Positions 29,309 to 38,297 are shown, counted from the stretch's first letter. The stretch: 64,000 nucleotides of DNA from Aureimonas pseudogalii (GCF_014196835.1 NZ_JACIEK010000006.1:62001-126000), one strand, 5' to 3'. Program-made: numbers and translations. Notes: a model not told the origin generated them from the letters alone.

Positions 29309-29337
29309 GATATATTGCACTGCACAATCGCCTGCAA
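29309..29337 (-). promoter_or_regulatory. Phasin promoter with TGCAGTGCAA site in the spacer
   Basis: On the minus strand TTGCAG (29337-29332) and TATATC (29314-29309) stand exactly 17 bases apart, a strong housekeeping-type promoter. The last ten spacer bases are TGCAGTGCAA (plus strand TTGCACTGCA, 29315-29324), whose TGC-N3-GCA core resembles published PhaR sites. A protein bound there would block RNA polymerase, matching the known repression of phasin genes by PhaR. Binding is inferred. Confidence 0.6.
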
Positions 29338-29522
29338 GGGGATTTTGAAGGCGGGGGTTCGCGAGAAGGTTGCGCGAGATGCTCCCTACCCGCTCCGCTA
29401 AAATTTATTGCATTTCGCCACACCCAGATCACAAGGTTCCGGCAACCATAAACGGATTGGTAAGACCGCTCGACGTATCTTTCCCACAAGAAGAGATCGC
29501 GAAGCCATTGATTGGTAACGCT

Positions 29523-29543
29523 CCCCACAACCCGATTGTGGGG
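29523..29543. repeat. Hairpin upstream of the D,D-carboxypeptidase gene
   Basis: Perfect 8-base stem (CCCCACAA / TTGTGGGG) with a five-base loop, 37 bases before the GTG start. No T run follows on either strand, so it is more likely a leader structure than a terminator. Confidence 0.5.
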
Positions 29544-29580
29544 GCGCAGCATCTCGAAACACGAAACGAGAGAGCTGCCC

Positions 29581-31074
29581 GTGTCCTTGGCGTTCCGCAA
29601 ACTTTCCATCGTCGCAAGAGGCGTCTCGCTTGCGAAGAGCATCACGCGGACGGCTGCCGTCGCAGCCCTGGGAAGCGCCCTTCTCGTTCATCTTCCCGTG
29701 GCCCACGCACAGGCGGCCGATGAACGCTACGCTGCGATCGTCGTGGACGCCAACAACGGCAAGGTCCTCTTTTCCAAGAACGCCGACGAGAACCGGTATC
29801 CGGCCTCGCTGACGAAGATGATGACCCTCTACATGATGTTCGACGCGCTCGAGAGCGGCCGGGCACAGCTGTCGACCCCGATGAAGGTTTCCGCCTACGC
29901 CGCGGCCCGCCCGCCCTCGAAGCTCGGCATGAAGGTGGGATCGAGCCTTTCGGTCGAGGAAGCCATCATGAGCCTCGTCACGCGCTCGGCCAACGATGCC
30001 GCCGTCGTGATCGGCGAGTATCTCGGTGGTACCGAAACCCAGTTTGCCGAGATGATGACCGCCAAAGCCCGTCGCCTCGGCATGTCCCGTACGATCTTCC
30101 GCAACGCCAACGGCCTGCCCAACCCGGCGCAGCATACCACGGCGCGCGACATGGCGACGCTCGGCATCGCGCTTCGCGAGCATTTCCCTCAGTACTACAA
30201 GTACTTCAATACGCGCTCGTTCAATTTCCGCGGTCAGGTCATCGGCAATCACAACCGGCTTCTCGGCCGTGTCCAGGGCGTCGACGGCATCAAGACCGGC
30301 TACATCAACGCATCCGGCTTCAACCTTGTGACCTCGGTGGTTCGCGGCGACAAGAAGCTCGTGGCGGTGGTGCTGGGCGGTCGAACCTCCCGGGCGCGTG
30401 ACGACCACATGGCCGAGCTCGTCGGCAAGTATCTGCCGGACGCGAGCTCGCGCGGCGGTGAACCGTTGGTGGCGGCCTACGCCCCGAGCACGCGCGGCCC
30501 CGCGGTCTCGACCCATGTCGCGGCGGCCACCGCCCTTCCCGTGGCGGTGCCGGTGCCGACCCGTCGCTCCTCGTCGATCAACGAGCGCGTCGCCGACGCC
30601 TACGGCTCCAACGCAGCCGGCGCGATGAACGCCATCACTTCGCCGTCGGCGCGTCCGGTCATCGGACGCGAGGCCCTGCGCGCCGCGCTCGGCCGGCAGG
30701 AAGGCGGCGCGATGACCGTGGCCACCGCGCTGGCGCCGACGCCGCGCGCCTCCATCCCGAGCGTCGTGGAATCGCAGATTGCGGCGCCCGCGCCCAATCG
30801 TGGCATGAGCGCGGATGCCTCCCGCTCGGCCTGGGTGGTCCAGATCGCCGCGACCCCGGTGCAGGAGACCGCGCTCCAGATGCTGGCCGAAGCCCGCCAG
30901 CGGGGTGGCTCGGTGCTGGCCAGCGCCTATGCCTTCACGCAGGCCGTGGATAGTGGCTCGCAGACCCTCTACCGCGCCCGCTTCGCCGGGTTCGAGACGA
31001 AGGCTGCCGCCAATGCCGCCTGCGAGGTTCTGAAGAGCCGTTCCTACGCCTGCTACGCCATCGCGAACAACTGA
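29581..31074 (+). CDS. D-alanyl-D-alanine carboxypeptidase with SPOR domain
   Basis: Periplasmic S11-family enzyme that trims the terminal D-Ala of peptidoglycan stem peptides. From the GTG at 29581 it has 497 residues: a signal peptide ending near AHAQA (44), then the catalytic motifs SLTK (Ser76, Lys79), SAN (136-138) and KTG (238-240). A Pro/Ala/Thr-rich linker (about 300-410) leads to a C-terminal SPOR domain (WVVQIAATPVQETALQML to the end), which usually targets proteins to denuded glycan at the septum. A TTG at 29512 would add 23 residues and cover the leader hairpin, so it is less likely. Confidence 0.92.
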   Translation: MSLAFRKLSIVARGVSLAKSITRTAAVAALGSALLVHLPVAHAQAADERYAAIVVDANNGKVLFSKNADENRYPASLTKMMTLYMMFDALESGRAQLSTPMKVSAYAAARPPSKLGMKVGSSLSVEEAIMSLVTRSANDAAVVIGEYLGGTETQFAEMMTAKARRLGMSRTIFRNANGLPNPAQHTTARDMATLGIALREHFPQYYKYFNTRSFNFRGQVIGNHNRLLGRVQGVDGIKTGYINASGFNLVTSVVRGDKKLVAVVLGGRTSRARDDHMAELVGKYLPDASSRGGEPLVAAYAPSTRGPAVSTHVAAATALPVAVPVPTRRSSSINERVADAYGSNAAGAMNAITSPSARPVIGREALRAALGRQEGGAMTVATALAPTPRASIPSVVESQIAAPAPNRGMSADASRSAWVVQIAATPVQETALQMLAEARQRGGSVLASAYAFTQAVDSGSQTLYRARFAGFETKAAANAACEVLKSRSYACYAIANN

Positions 31075-31202
31075 CGGCGCCGGCTCTGGCGAAGTCCGGA
31101 GCCGTCTCCCCCAGCCGGGTCGCCATCGGCGCGCTTGCCGTGCCCGGCGAAGCCTTGCCCGACGCCATTCCCTTCAGCCGTACCGAGTTTCGAGGTTTCT
31201 CC

Positions 31203-31487
31203 ATGTCGATCGAACAGGAAATCCGCACGCCCTACCTCGCGGACAACCGGACCTCCGGCTCCGCGGCCGCCGCGCTGCATCCGATGCAGCAGGCGGCGAG
31301 CCGGCTCGGCGACGTCCGCGACGGTCGCTCGCGTCTTCGGCCCAAGGACCTCGTCGGCTTGCTCCTGTGCCACGGCGCCCGCGCCTGGCGCTCGTCGCAG
31401 CCTGTCGCGCGCGTTCGGCTGAAGGTGGATACGCAGGCCGGCACGCAGGCGGTGCGAATCGCATGCGGCGGACCGGGTTCGCGCTAG
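31203..31487 (+). CDS. Hypothetical small protein
   Basis: I do not recognise this 94-residue reading frame. It has a GAGG ribosome site with a spacing of about ten bases before the ATG, starts MSIEQEIRTPYLADNRTSG, and is basic in its C-terminal half (many Arg). No membrane helix or signal peptide is seen. It follows the D,D-carboxypeptidase after 130 bases on the same strand and converges on the DUF1489 gene. It could be a real lineage-specific gene or a chance frame; the ribosome site is the main support. Confidence 0.4.
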   Translation: MSIEQEIRTPYLADNRTSGSAAAALHPMQQAASRLGDVRDGRSRLRPKDLVGLLLCHGARAWRSSQPVARVRLKVDTQAGTQAVRIACGGPGSR

Positions 31488-31520
31488 AGTCGGCAGCCGG
31501 AGGCGATCGGCTCCCGGCGC

Positions 31521-31955
31521 TCAGAGCAGACCGAGTTCCGCCAGTTCTCGGCGGAGCGCCGGCGGCAGCGAGACCGTCCCATCGTCCTCTCCGGCGTCGG
31601 ACGGAGCGGCTTCCGGCAGCAGATAACGCCAACCTTGGAAGGCGCGCCGCGGTTGCCATTGCGTCCGGATGAACTCCGGCCGCAGCACGATGCGGCATCG
31701 CTCGATGCCATCCGCAGCGGTGAACGCCTCGAAACGCTGCAAGGGCTGGCGAACCTGCACCTGCCCCTTGATCACCCAGTAAAGCGATCCGCCGTCCACG
31801 ATCTCGTCGGCGCGCTTGGGCATGACGCGGGTCACATGCACCTGCTCGGGCATTTGAGAGAGGCGGCGTGCTTCCTCGAACCGATGGGCGACATGCGCTT
31901 CGAGATCCTCGACGGTTTCGACGCCGACGCAGAGCTTGATCATGTGAAGAGGCAT
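31521..31955 (-). CDS. DUF1489 family protein
   Basis: Conserved alphaproteobacterial protein of unknown function (144 residues). The family sequence is clear: HMIKLCVGVETVEDLEAH, HVTRVMPKRADEI, GGSLYWVIKGQVQVRQ and RRAFQGWRYLLPE. No signal peptide or membrane segment. It stands alone, divergent from the DUF599 gene. Confidence 0.85.
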   Translation of the reverse strand: MPLHMIKLCVGVETVEDLEAHVAHRFEEARRLSQMPEQVHVTRVMPKRADEIVDGGSLYWVIKGQVQVRQPLQRFEAFTAADGIERCRIVLRPEFIRTQWQPRRAFQGWRYLLPEAAPSDAGEDDGTVSLPPALRRELAELGLL

Positions 31956-32069
31956 GACGCTGTTTCCGACGACGCGTCGGAGCCGTCAAGTCGAACCTGA
32001 CGCGGCGGCGGACGAAGTGCTAGGACGGGCTGCTCACCCGCGTTTCCGATCTCCCGCCCTGCCCGGTCC

Positions 32070-32789
32070 ATGCGCATCGATCACGTCTTCGACCTGCCGA
32101 ACCTTCTCGCCTTCGTCACCTTCGTCGGTGGTTGGGTGCTGTATTCGCTCGTCGTCGACATGAGCGGCATCGCCCATCGTGGCCTCAGCTACCGGATGAA
32201 CGTGCAGCGCGAGGCCTGGATGCGCACGATGCTGCGCCGGGACCTGCGGATGATCGACACCGCGATCATGGCGGGGCTGCAGCAGGGCACCGGGTTCTTC
32301 GCCTCGTCCTGCATCTTCGCCATCGGCGGCTGCTTCGCCCTCATCGGATCGGCCGAGCAGATCGCGACGATCGTCACCGACCTGCCGCTCGAGGCGACGT
32401 TCGACCGTGCCCTCGTGGAGACGAAGCTCCTCGGCCTCGTCACCATCTTCGCCTACGCCTTCTTCAAGTTCGGCTGGGCCTATCGCCTGTTCAACTATTG
32501 CACGATCCTGATCGGCGCCGTTCCGATGCGCCACGACGCCGACGCCGATCCCAGGGCGGCGGACGAGGCCGTTCGCCGCGCGCTGACGATGAACCGGATC
32601 GCCGCCCGGCACTTCAACGCCGGCCTGCGCGGCATCTTCTTCGGCCTCGCCTATCTCGGCTGGTTCGTCGGTCCCGGCGTTCTCATCGGCACCACCGCCC
32701 TCGTCATCTGCATCCTGGCCCATCGCCAGTTTCTGTCGGATGCCGTTCGAAGCGTCGGCATCGATCCTCCTTCGAAAGAGAGCCCATGA
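32070..32789 (+). CDS. DUF599 family membrane protein
   Basis: Inner-membrane protein (239 residues) of unknown function with about four hydrophobic segments (near 10-30, 70-95, 115-140, 190-215) and the family marks SYRMNVQREAWM and FFKFGWAYRLFNYCTILIG. The stop overlaps the ATG of the DUF3253 gene (ATGA), so the two are translated together. Confidence 0.85.
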   Translation: MRIDHVFDLPNLLAFVTFVGGWVLYSLVVDMSGIAHRGLSYRMNVQREAWMRTMLRRDLRMIDTAIMAGLQQGTGFFASSCIFAIGGCFALIGSAEQIATIVTDLPLEATFDRALVETKLLGLVTIFAYAFFKFGWAYRLFNYCTILIGAVPMRHDADADPRAADEAVRRALTMNRIAARHFNAGLRGIFFGLAYLGWFVGPGVLIGTTALVICILAHRQFLSDAVRSVGIDPPSKESP

Positions 32790-33049
32790 AGGCCAAGACC
32801 ATCCGCGACGCCATTCTGGCGATGACCGCCGAGCGCGGCGACGACAAGACGATCTGCCCCTCGGAGGTGGCGCGCGCGCTGGCGGGGCCGGACGAGACCG
32901 AATGGAGCCGACTGATGGGGCCGATCCGGGTGGAGGCCGTGCGTCTCGCCGACGAAGGTCTCGTGGTCGTCAAGCGCAAGGGCCGCGTGGTCGATCCCCA
33001 CGACTTCAAGGGGATCTACCGCCTCGCGCCGCGTGCGCCCGAGGCGTGA
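32786..33049 (+). CDS. DUF3253 domain protein
   Basis: Small protein (87 residues) of the DUF3253 family, probably a winged-helix fold. The diagnostic ICPSEVARAL lies near residue 30, followed by VRLADEGLVVVKRKGRVVDP. Function unknown; the fold suggests nucleic acid binding, but that is inference. It overlaps the DUF599 stop by four bases and its stop is three bases from the convergent YdcF gene. Confidence 0.85.
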   Translation: MKAKTIRDAILAMTAERGDDKTICPSEVARALAGPDETEWSRLMGPIRVEAVRLADEGLVVVKRKGRVVDPHDFKGIYRLAPRAPEA

Positions 33050-33052
33050 GCG

Positions 33053-33844
33053 TCAAGGCGCAGGAAACAGCGCCTCGATCTTGCCGGTGAGCCGATAGGC
33101 GACGAGGCCGAGATACTCGCGAATGGCGAAATGCACCTTCTCGACATTGCGCACCGTGGCGGTCGACGGCTCCCAGATCGAGGCGCCGCCCGGCGTCTGG
33201 TAGTCCGTGGGATAGGGCAGCACGTCGAAGCCCGCCGCGCGGAAGCAGCCGACCGAGCGCGGCATGTGCGCCGCCGAGGTTACGAGTAGCCACGTCTCGC
33301 CGGGCTTCGGCTGCACGAGATCGCGCGTGAAGGCCGCGTTCTCCGCCGTGTTGCGCGAGCGGTCCTCCAGTTCCAGTCGGGCGGGGTCGAGACCCAGCTC
33401 GCCGAAGATCTGGCGTGCCACGTCGGATTCGCGGATGTCTTCGGCGAACACGCCGGCCGCGCCGCCGGTGAACACCACGCGCGCGCCCGGATAGCGGCGC
33501 GAGAGCGCGAGTGTCGTCGTGACGCGATCGGCGGCATCGTTGAGTTCGGGCACGCCGCGCGTGCGCGTCACCTTCGTGTCGAACGAGCCGCCGAGCACCA
33601 CGATCCCCGCGACATCGGCAGGCAGTTCGGGCCGTGGAAACCTGTTCTCGAGCACGCTGAGCATCACGAGCCCGAGCGGCGACAGCGCGAGCACCGCCAG
33701 CAGCACCACGGAGGTCGCCAGCAGCCCGGTTCCCAGGCGTGGCATCCGCAGGAGCGGGCAGAGGAAGCCGAGAACCGCGATCAGCAGAACGATCACGAGC
33801 GGCTGCACGAGATACCAGCCGATCTTGGAGAGCGCGAAGAACAT
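33053..33844 (-). CDS. YdcF family protein (DUF218, ElyC/SanA type)
   Basis: Membrane-anchored protein (263 residues) with two N-terminal helices (about 8-32 and 40-65) and a periplasmic DUF218 domain. Marks are GIVVLGGSFD, RVVFTGGAAG, LEDRSRNTAENAAF and LLVTSAAHMPRSVGCF. In E. coli the paralogues ElyC and SanA act in envelope integrity, affecting lipid carrier use and vancomycin sensitivity; the exact reaction is not known here. Confidence 0.9.
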   Translation of the reverse strand: MFFALSKIGWYLVQPLVIVLLIAVLGFLCPLLRMPRLGTGLLATSVVLLAVLALSPLGLVMLSVLENRFPRPELPADVAGIVVLGGSFDTKVTRTRGVPELNDAADRVTTTLALSRRYPGARVVFTGGAAGVFAEDIRESDVARQIFGELGLDPARLELEDRSRNTAENAAFTRDLVQPKPGETWLLVTSAAHMPRSVGCFRAAGFDVLPYPTDYQTPGGASIWEPSTATVRNVEKVHFAIREYLGLVAYRLTGKIEALFPAP

Positions 33845-33971
33845 GGGAAGCCTGCCAGCACATGGGGAATCAGTCGGGGAACCCTAGCCGCCGACACGAT
33901 CGGTCGAAAGCGCGACCTGTGCGCGAGCGCGCCGCTCGCTATCTCGCGGGAAACCGTTGGGAGAACTGCCG

Positions 33972-34031
33972 ATGACCAAAACGCCGATCGCCGACCGACA
34001 TGCCTGCCTTCGCCAAAGGCAGACGCGCTGA
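33972..34031 (+). CDS. Candidate 19-residue upstream ORF
   Basis: An ATG at 33972 follows a good ribosome site (GGGAGAA, six bases away) and opens a 19-codon frame (MTKTPIADRHACLRQRQTR) whose TGA shares its A with the ATG of the glycosyltransferase-like gene (TGATG at 34029-34033). A 7-base-pair hairpin (34004-34022) lies inside it. The arrangement suggests translational coupling or a leader peptide. It is too short to judge by protein similarity. Confidence 0.35.
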   Translation: MTKTPIADRHACLRQRQTR

Positions 34032-34675
34032 TGGCGACGCTCATCACCGTGCTGCGATCCGGCGGGCGCTACGACGCAAGCTGGGTGGAACGGCTGGTTC
34101 GCGCCTTCCGTGTCCACGCGTCCGGCTTCGATCGTTTCGTCTGCCTCACCGATCACCCGTTTCAAAGCGACGGCATCGAGTGCATCGCGTTGCACGAAAA
34201 CTGGCCGGTCTGGTGGTCGAAAATGGAGGCGTTCCGTCCGGGCCTCTTTACCGGCACGGCCCTGCTCTGCGATCTCGACACGGTGCTGTGCGGCGACGCC
34301 TCGGCCCTGGCCCGCCCCGGTCTCGCAGCGATGGAGGACCATTTCCACAAGGGGCGGCTGTCCAGTGCGCTCCTTCGCTGGGAGGGCGACGAGCTCGCCG
34401 ATGTCTACCGGCGCTTCGCCGCCGAACCCAAACGCTGGATGGCGCCGGGGTCCTGTGGCCGAGTGCCCAACGCCGTGCATGGCGATCAGGTCGTGATCGA
34501 CCATTTCCTGCGCGAGGCCGGACGGCTGCCAGCTTTTTTCCAGGCGAGCGATCCCGGCCTGCTCGACTTCTACGATCCGGCCCGCAAGACGTTCGGCCCG
34601 GTGCTCGTCTTCATCGGCGACGCCAAGCCGGATGTCGCCAACGCCAGCGTTCAGGCCCTGTGGCGCGGCGACTGA
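34031..34675 (+). CDS. Putative glycosyltransferase-like protein
   Basis: A 214-residue protein with the look of a GT-A nucleotide-sugar transferase. It has FVCLTDHPF (36-44), WPVWWSKMEAF (58-68), a DxD-type metal site LLCDLDTVL (Asp81, Asp83) and VHGDQVVIDHFL. Many uncharacterised bacterial and phage proteins share this pattern. The donor and acceptor are unknown and no sugar genes lie beside it. The ATG has no ribosome site of its own but overlaps the stop of a tiny upstream frame. It converges on the AsmA-type gene. Confidence 0.6.
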   Translation: MATLITVLRSGGRYDASWVERLVRAFRVHASGFDRFVCLTDHPFQSDGIECIALHENWPVWWSKMEAFRPGLFTGTALLCDLDTVLCGDASALARPGLAAMEDHFHKGRLSSALLRWEGDELADVYRRFAAEPKRWMAPGSCGRVPNAVHGDQVVIDHFLREAGRLPAFFQASDPGLLDFYDPARKTFGPVLVFIGDAKPDVANASVQALWRGD

Positions 34676-34687
34676 GCGCGCGCTCCG

Positions 34688-37600
34688 TCATTCGTAGGAG
34701 AAGATCTGCCGGAAGATGCCCGGCGCGATCGCCGAGATTGGGTTCACCACCAAAGTCGGTGAGGCGAACGGCCCGCTGAGATGGTAGGTGATGCCGATCA
34801 GCCCGCCTTCGTTGCCGTTGCCGAGAATCTGCCCGAGGATCGGGATGGCCCCGAACACCCGGTTGATGCCGTAGGCGGGCATGAAGGACCCGGCAATATC
34901 GATGCGGCTCTTGGGATCGTAGAGCGTGCCCGAGAAGCTCGACCCGAACACCGGCCCGCGCACGATGCCGTCGGCGACGCGCAGCGTCGCGCCGCCATAG
35001 GTGAGGTTGGCCGACGCCTGATCGAAGAAGGCGCGTTCGGTTCGCAGCTCCTGCCCGAGCGCCTGGCTAAGGCTGGCCGATCCCGGCTTCGGCGACGAGC
35101 CGACGATGCGCGACAGCCGCGGCTCGTCGACCAGCGTGAAGTTCTGCATCTGCAGCCGGCCGCGATAGCCGTCGTCGGCCGAGCCGATGAGTTCGAGGCG
35201 CGCCTGGCCGCCTTCCATATGTCCGTAGACGCCGGAGAAGTTCAGGAAGGCGCCCGCATCGGCCGCCGCGATCGTGATCGCCCGCTGATCGCCGCGCGGC
35301 GACAGGTCGCCGGAGACGGCGCCGCCGCCCGTCCGGCCGCCGAGGTTCAGTGCGGCCATGCGGCCCTGCGAACTCGCGAAGTTCAGCGTGAAGTCGGCGA
35401 TCGACTTGCCGCCGAACCCGTTGAGGCGCGCAATGTCGGCGGTGATGTCGAAGGTTCCGCCGCCGACGCGCCCGTTCTTGTCCTGGCCGACGGTCGCCTT
35501 CAGCTCGGACAGGATCGGTCGCGCATCGAACTGGGCCCCGTCGATCGTAATGCCGAAGCCCTTGCCGTGCCGCTCCACGCTCACATCGACGTCGTCGCCG
35601 GGGTTGAGCGCGACGTCGCGAAGCACGGCCGTGCGCAGTCCGCTTTTGTCAAGCTTCGCAGAGCCCCGGGCCGAAAATCCGTCGCCGGAAAGAACGATAT
35701 CGTCGAGTTCGGTTCCCTCGTCGCTGGTGCGGATGGCGAAGGACAGCGACGCCGCGACGCCCGCTCCCTTGGTCCACGCCATCGCAGGAACCTTGAGGGC
35801 GGTGCGCGTGAGCTGCAGCTCGGCCTTGAGGCCGTCGCCCGCATCCGTGATGCGCGCCGCGATCGGTCCGTCCACGACGTCGGCGAGAGCCGGCACCAGT
35901 TCGGCGGCCTTTCGTGCGGGCACGTCGAGCGTCACCTCGATCTTGCGTTCGCCCACCGGCTGGCCGCCGAACGGCACGGCCAGACTCATGTCGGCGGCGA
36001 TGCCGTCCATCGTCCCCTTCAGCGATCCGCTGACCTTGCCGGGCACGATGGCGATCTCCCCGTCGAGATCCGCGAAGCGGCGCCCTTGGATCGGCTGACC
36101 TGGGTCCACCTTCGCGAGCTTCGCCGTCACCGACCAGCCGAGCATCTGGTCAGCCGGCAGGATCTTTTCGCCGAGGCGCAACGATGCGGTGGCGTGGCCG
36201 TCGATCGAGCCGGTCGCCAGCGCGGGGTCAAGGGCGAGATTGCGCAGGGCGCGGATCGGCTCTGCATCGGCGACGGCCAGCACCCCGGCGGCCGACCCGG
36301 CGGTGGCGACATCGAGATCGAGTAGCAGATCGCGGATGTTGCCGTCGCGCGGCTTCGCCATCGTCACCACCGCCGGACCGATCTTCACCTCGGGTTGGCC
36401 AGCAAGCGTCGCCTCGTCGAGGAAGACCTTCGTCACCGTGCCGCGCGACTCCAGCCGTCCGTTGGTCTGGTGCAGGCGCGGCACCGTTCCCACCGTGTCG
36501 ATGTCGAGGCCGGCAAGGCCGATGTCCATGCGAAGCTCGTCCTCGCTGGCGTATTCGGTGGGTTTGAACGCAGTGCCCAACCGATCGCGGCTCACCGACA
36601 GAGCGATCGTTCCCGTCGGCACCGAGCCGACATCGCCGAGATGCGCGAGCACCCAGGTCCGCGACTTGCCCGAAATGAAGAACGGCCAGAAGGCCTTCAC
36701 GTCGGCGGCGGCGAGATCGCTCGCCTGCACGTCGAGCGACGTCACATCCTGCGGGAGCTGCGCACGGTAGGCAGCCCGACCGACGAGACTGCCGTTGGCG
36801 GTCTTCAACGCCAACGCCGTGAGTTCGGCGAAGCGGGCGGCCGGGTCGATACGCCCGTCGAGCCAGAGCGAGGCGGTCCGCGCGGTGTCGTCCTCGGTCG
36901 GCAAGCCGACTTGCGAGCGGATCTCGTCGGAGCCGAGGCGAAACCGCAGGCGGTCGGGATCGGCGACGCCGTTCTCGGCTTCCGGCGCGAGACTGCCTTC
37001 GAGATCGAAGGCCACACCGTCGAACCGCACGGGGCTCGGGAGCAGCCGCAACTGGTCGTCGCCCTCACGGTATTCGATCCGCAGGTCCGCCGCCTCGACG
37101 CGCGTGTGGTTCAGGCCGAGCTGCACGTGGCCCGCATCGGAATGGAGCGACGCGTGGAGAATCGGGCTGCCGGCTTCGCCATCGCGCTGCATGCCGGCCT
37201 CGAAGACGAGAGCGGCGTCGCTTCCGAACGGGCGTTCGTCCAGCGTGGCGGTCCGCGGCGTCGGCGGCAGTACGCTGGCGAGATCGATACGTCCGGAGCG
37301 CAGCGAGAAGCCGACGAGCTGCGACGTCTCACCGTCGAATTCGGCGGCGCCCGAAAGCGAGACCGGCACCGGCCCGAGCCGCAGGCTCGACGACAATTGC
37401 AACGAGCCGTCGAGCGTGCGGTGCAGGTCGGCGTAGCGAAGAACGAGCTCGGGGCTGGAGCCGAAACGCGTCGGTAGCCCCTCGATGGTGATGTCCGAGA
37501 ACGACACCGTGTCGAAGTGATACGCCTGCAGCGCCTGGAGTTGTCGCTCGATCGTGCGGATGGCGCTGTCGGCGGTTCGGGCGATGACCGATCCCGAGCG

Positions 37601-38092
37601 CGCCGGCACGGCAGCCGGCTGCGTGCCATGCTCCGTCGATCCGGCCGCGACGTCGCGGCGACGAACCGATCCGTCTTCGCTGAAGGCCGCGAGATCGATG
37701 CGAGCGCCGCGCATTTCCAGCCGTCCGAACTCCAATCGGCCATTGACCAAGGGCATCAGTCGCACGGCCACGGAGACCTGATCGACATTGGTGCGCTGGT
37801 CCGGCCGATCCCGTCGCTGCAACACCACATCGGTCCAGTTCAACGCCAGCATCCCGTCGGCGCGCATCTCGAAATGCTGATCGCCGAGAGAGGCCTCGTA
37901 GGATGGGCCGAGCAGCCGGCCGAGCGCGGCGGTGGTCTGCGAGCGCACGAACGTCTCGCCGGTTTCCGTTCCGAACAGAAAGGCCACCCCGCCCGCCGCC
38001 ACGAGCAGCAGGAAGAGGAACAGGCTGACGAGGGTGCCGCAAAGGCGGAACAACCGCTTCAAGACTCCATCCCACCAGCGAAGTGGGGGCAC
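34688..38092 (-). CDS. AsmA-like / YhdP-type envelope protein (DUF3971)
   Basis: Very long protein (1134 residues) with one N-terminal membrane helix (about 18-40) and a large periplasmic part rich in beta strands. The mid part resembles DUF3971 and the end is the AsmA C-terminal type (SYGGATLRVADGIVRGP-like segment and FGSSFSGTLYDPKSRIDIAGSF). The AsmA/YhdP/TamB group forms lipid bridges between inner and outer membrane in E. coli, so phospholipid transport is the likely role. It is a single-gene unit, divergent from the peroxiredoxin gene. Confidence 0.85.
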   Translation of the reverse strand: MPPLRWWDGVLKRLFRLCGTLVSLFLFLLLVAAGGVAFLFGTETGETFVRSQTTAALGRLLGPSYEASLGDQHFEMRADGMLALNWTDVVLQRRDRPDQRTNVDQVSVAVRLMPLVNGRLEFGRLEMRGARIDLAAFSEDGSVRRRDVAAGSTEHGTQPAAVPARSGSVIARTADSAIRTIERQLQALQAYHFDTVSFSDITIEGLPTRFGSSPELVLRYADLHRTLDGSLQLSSSLRLGPVPVSLSGAAEFDGETSQLVGFSLRSGRIDLASVLPPTPRTATLDERPFGSDAALVFEAGMQRDGEAGSPILHASLHSDAGHVQLGLNHTRVEAADLRIEYREGDDQLRLLPSPVRFDGVAFDLEGSLAPEAENGVADPDRLRFRLGSDEIRSQVGLPTEDDTARTASLWLDGRIDPAARFAELTALALKTANGSLVGRAAYRAQLPQDVTSLDVQASDLAAADVKAFWPFFISGKSRTWVLAHLGDVGSVPTGTIALSVSRDRLGTAFKPTEYASEDELRMDIGLAGLDIDTVGTVPRLHQTNGRLESRGTVTKVFLDEATLAGQPEVKIGPAVVTMAKPRDGNIRDLLLDLDVATAGSAAGVLAVADAEPIRALRNLALDPALATGSIDGHATASLRLGEKILPADQMLGWSVTAKLAKVDPGQPIQGRRFADLDGEIAIVPGKVSGSLKGTMDGIAADMSLAVPFGGQPVGERKIEVTLDVPARKAAELVPALADVVDGPIAARITDAGDGLKAELQLTRTALKVPAMAWTKGAGVAASLSFAIRTSDEGTELDDIVLSGDGFSARGSAKLDKSGLRTAVLRDVALNPGDDVDVSVERHGKGFGITIDGAQFDARPILSELKATVGQDKNGRVGGGTFDITADIARLNGFGGKSIADFTLNFASSQGRMAALNLGGRTGGGAVSGDLSPRGDQRAITIAAADAGAFLNFSGVYGHMEGGQARLELIGSADDGYRGRLQMQNFTLVDEPRLSRIVGSSPKPGSASLSQALGQELRTERAFFDQASANLTYGGATLRVADGIVRGPVFGSSFSGTLYDPKSRIDIAGSFMPAYGINRVFGAIPILGQILGNGNEGGLIGITYHLSGPFASPTLVVNPISAIAPGIFRQIFSYE

Positions 38093-38297
38093 TCAGATGC
38101 CGCGGGACGGGCCGATCTCCGCTGGGTTTCGACGGCGGACGGACGTTCGCATGTTAGGCTGGGGGACAAATCGCGATGCATGGCTGGAAGAGACTGCCCC
38201 GATGCGGATGCTGCATTATATCGAGCGTTGCGGACGTGCCCTGGCCGGCCGCCGCCGCCCCACTCCTGGACATGCATTAGGCCGAAAGGAAGGCTTC

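Larger units (their letters stand above)
29259..29580. other. Intergenic region between phasin and D,D-carboxypeptidase genes
   Basis: A 322-base divergent spacer without a convincing gene. On the left it holds the phasin promoter and operator-like palindrome (29309-29337). On the right, near 29523-29543, a hairpin lies in the likely leader of the carboxypeptidase gene. No clear promoter for the plus-strand gene was found by eye. Confidence 0.6.

Noticed and set aside
31081-31102. Stem (GGCTCTGG / CCGGAGCC) after the D,D-carboxypeptidase as a terminator
   Set aside because: It has one G-T pair and no T run, so it is too weak to call.
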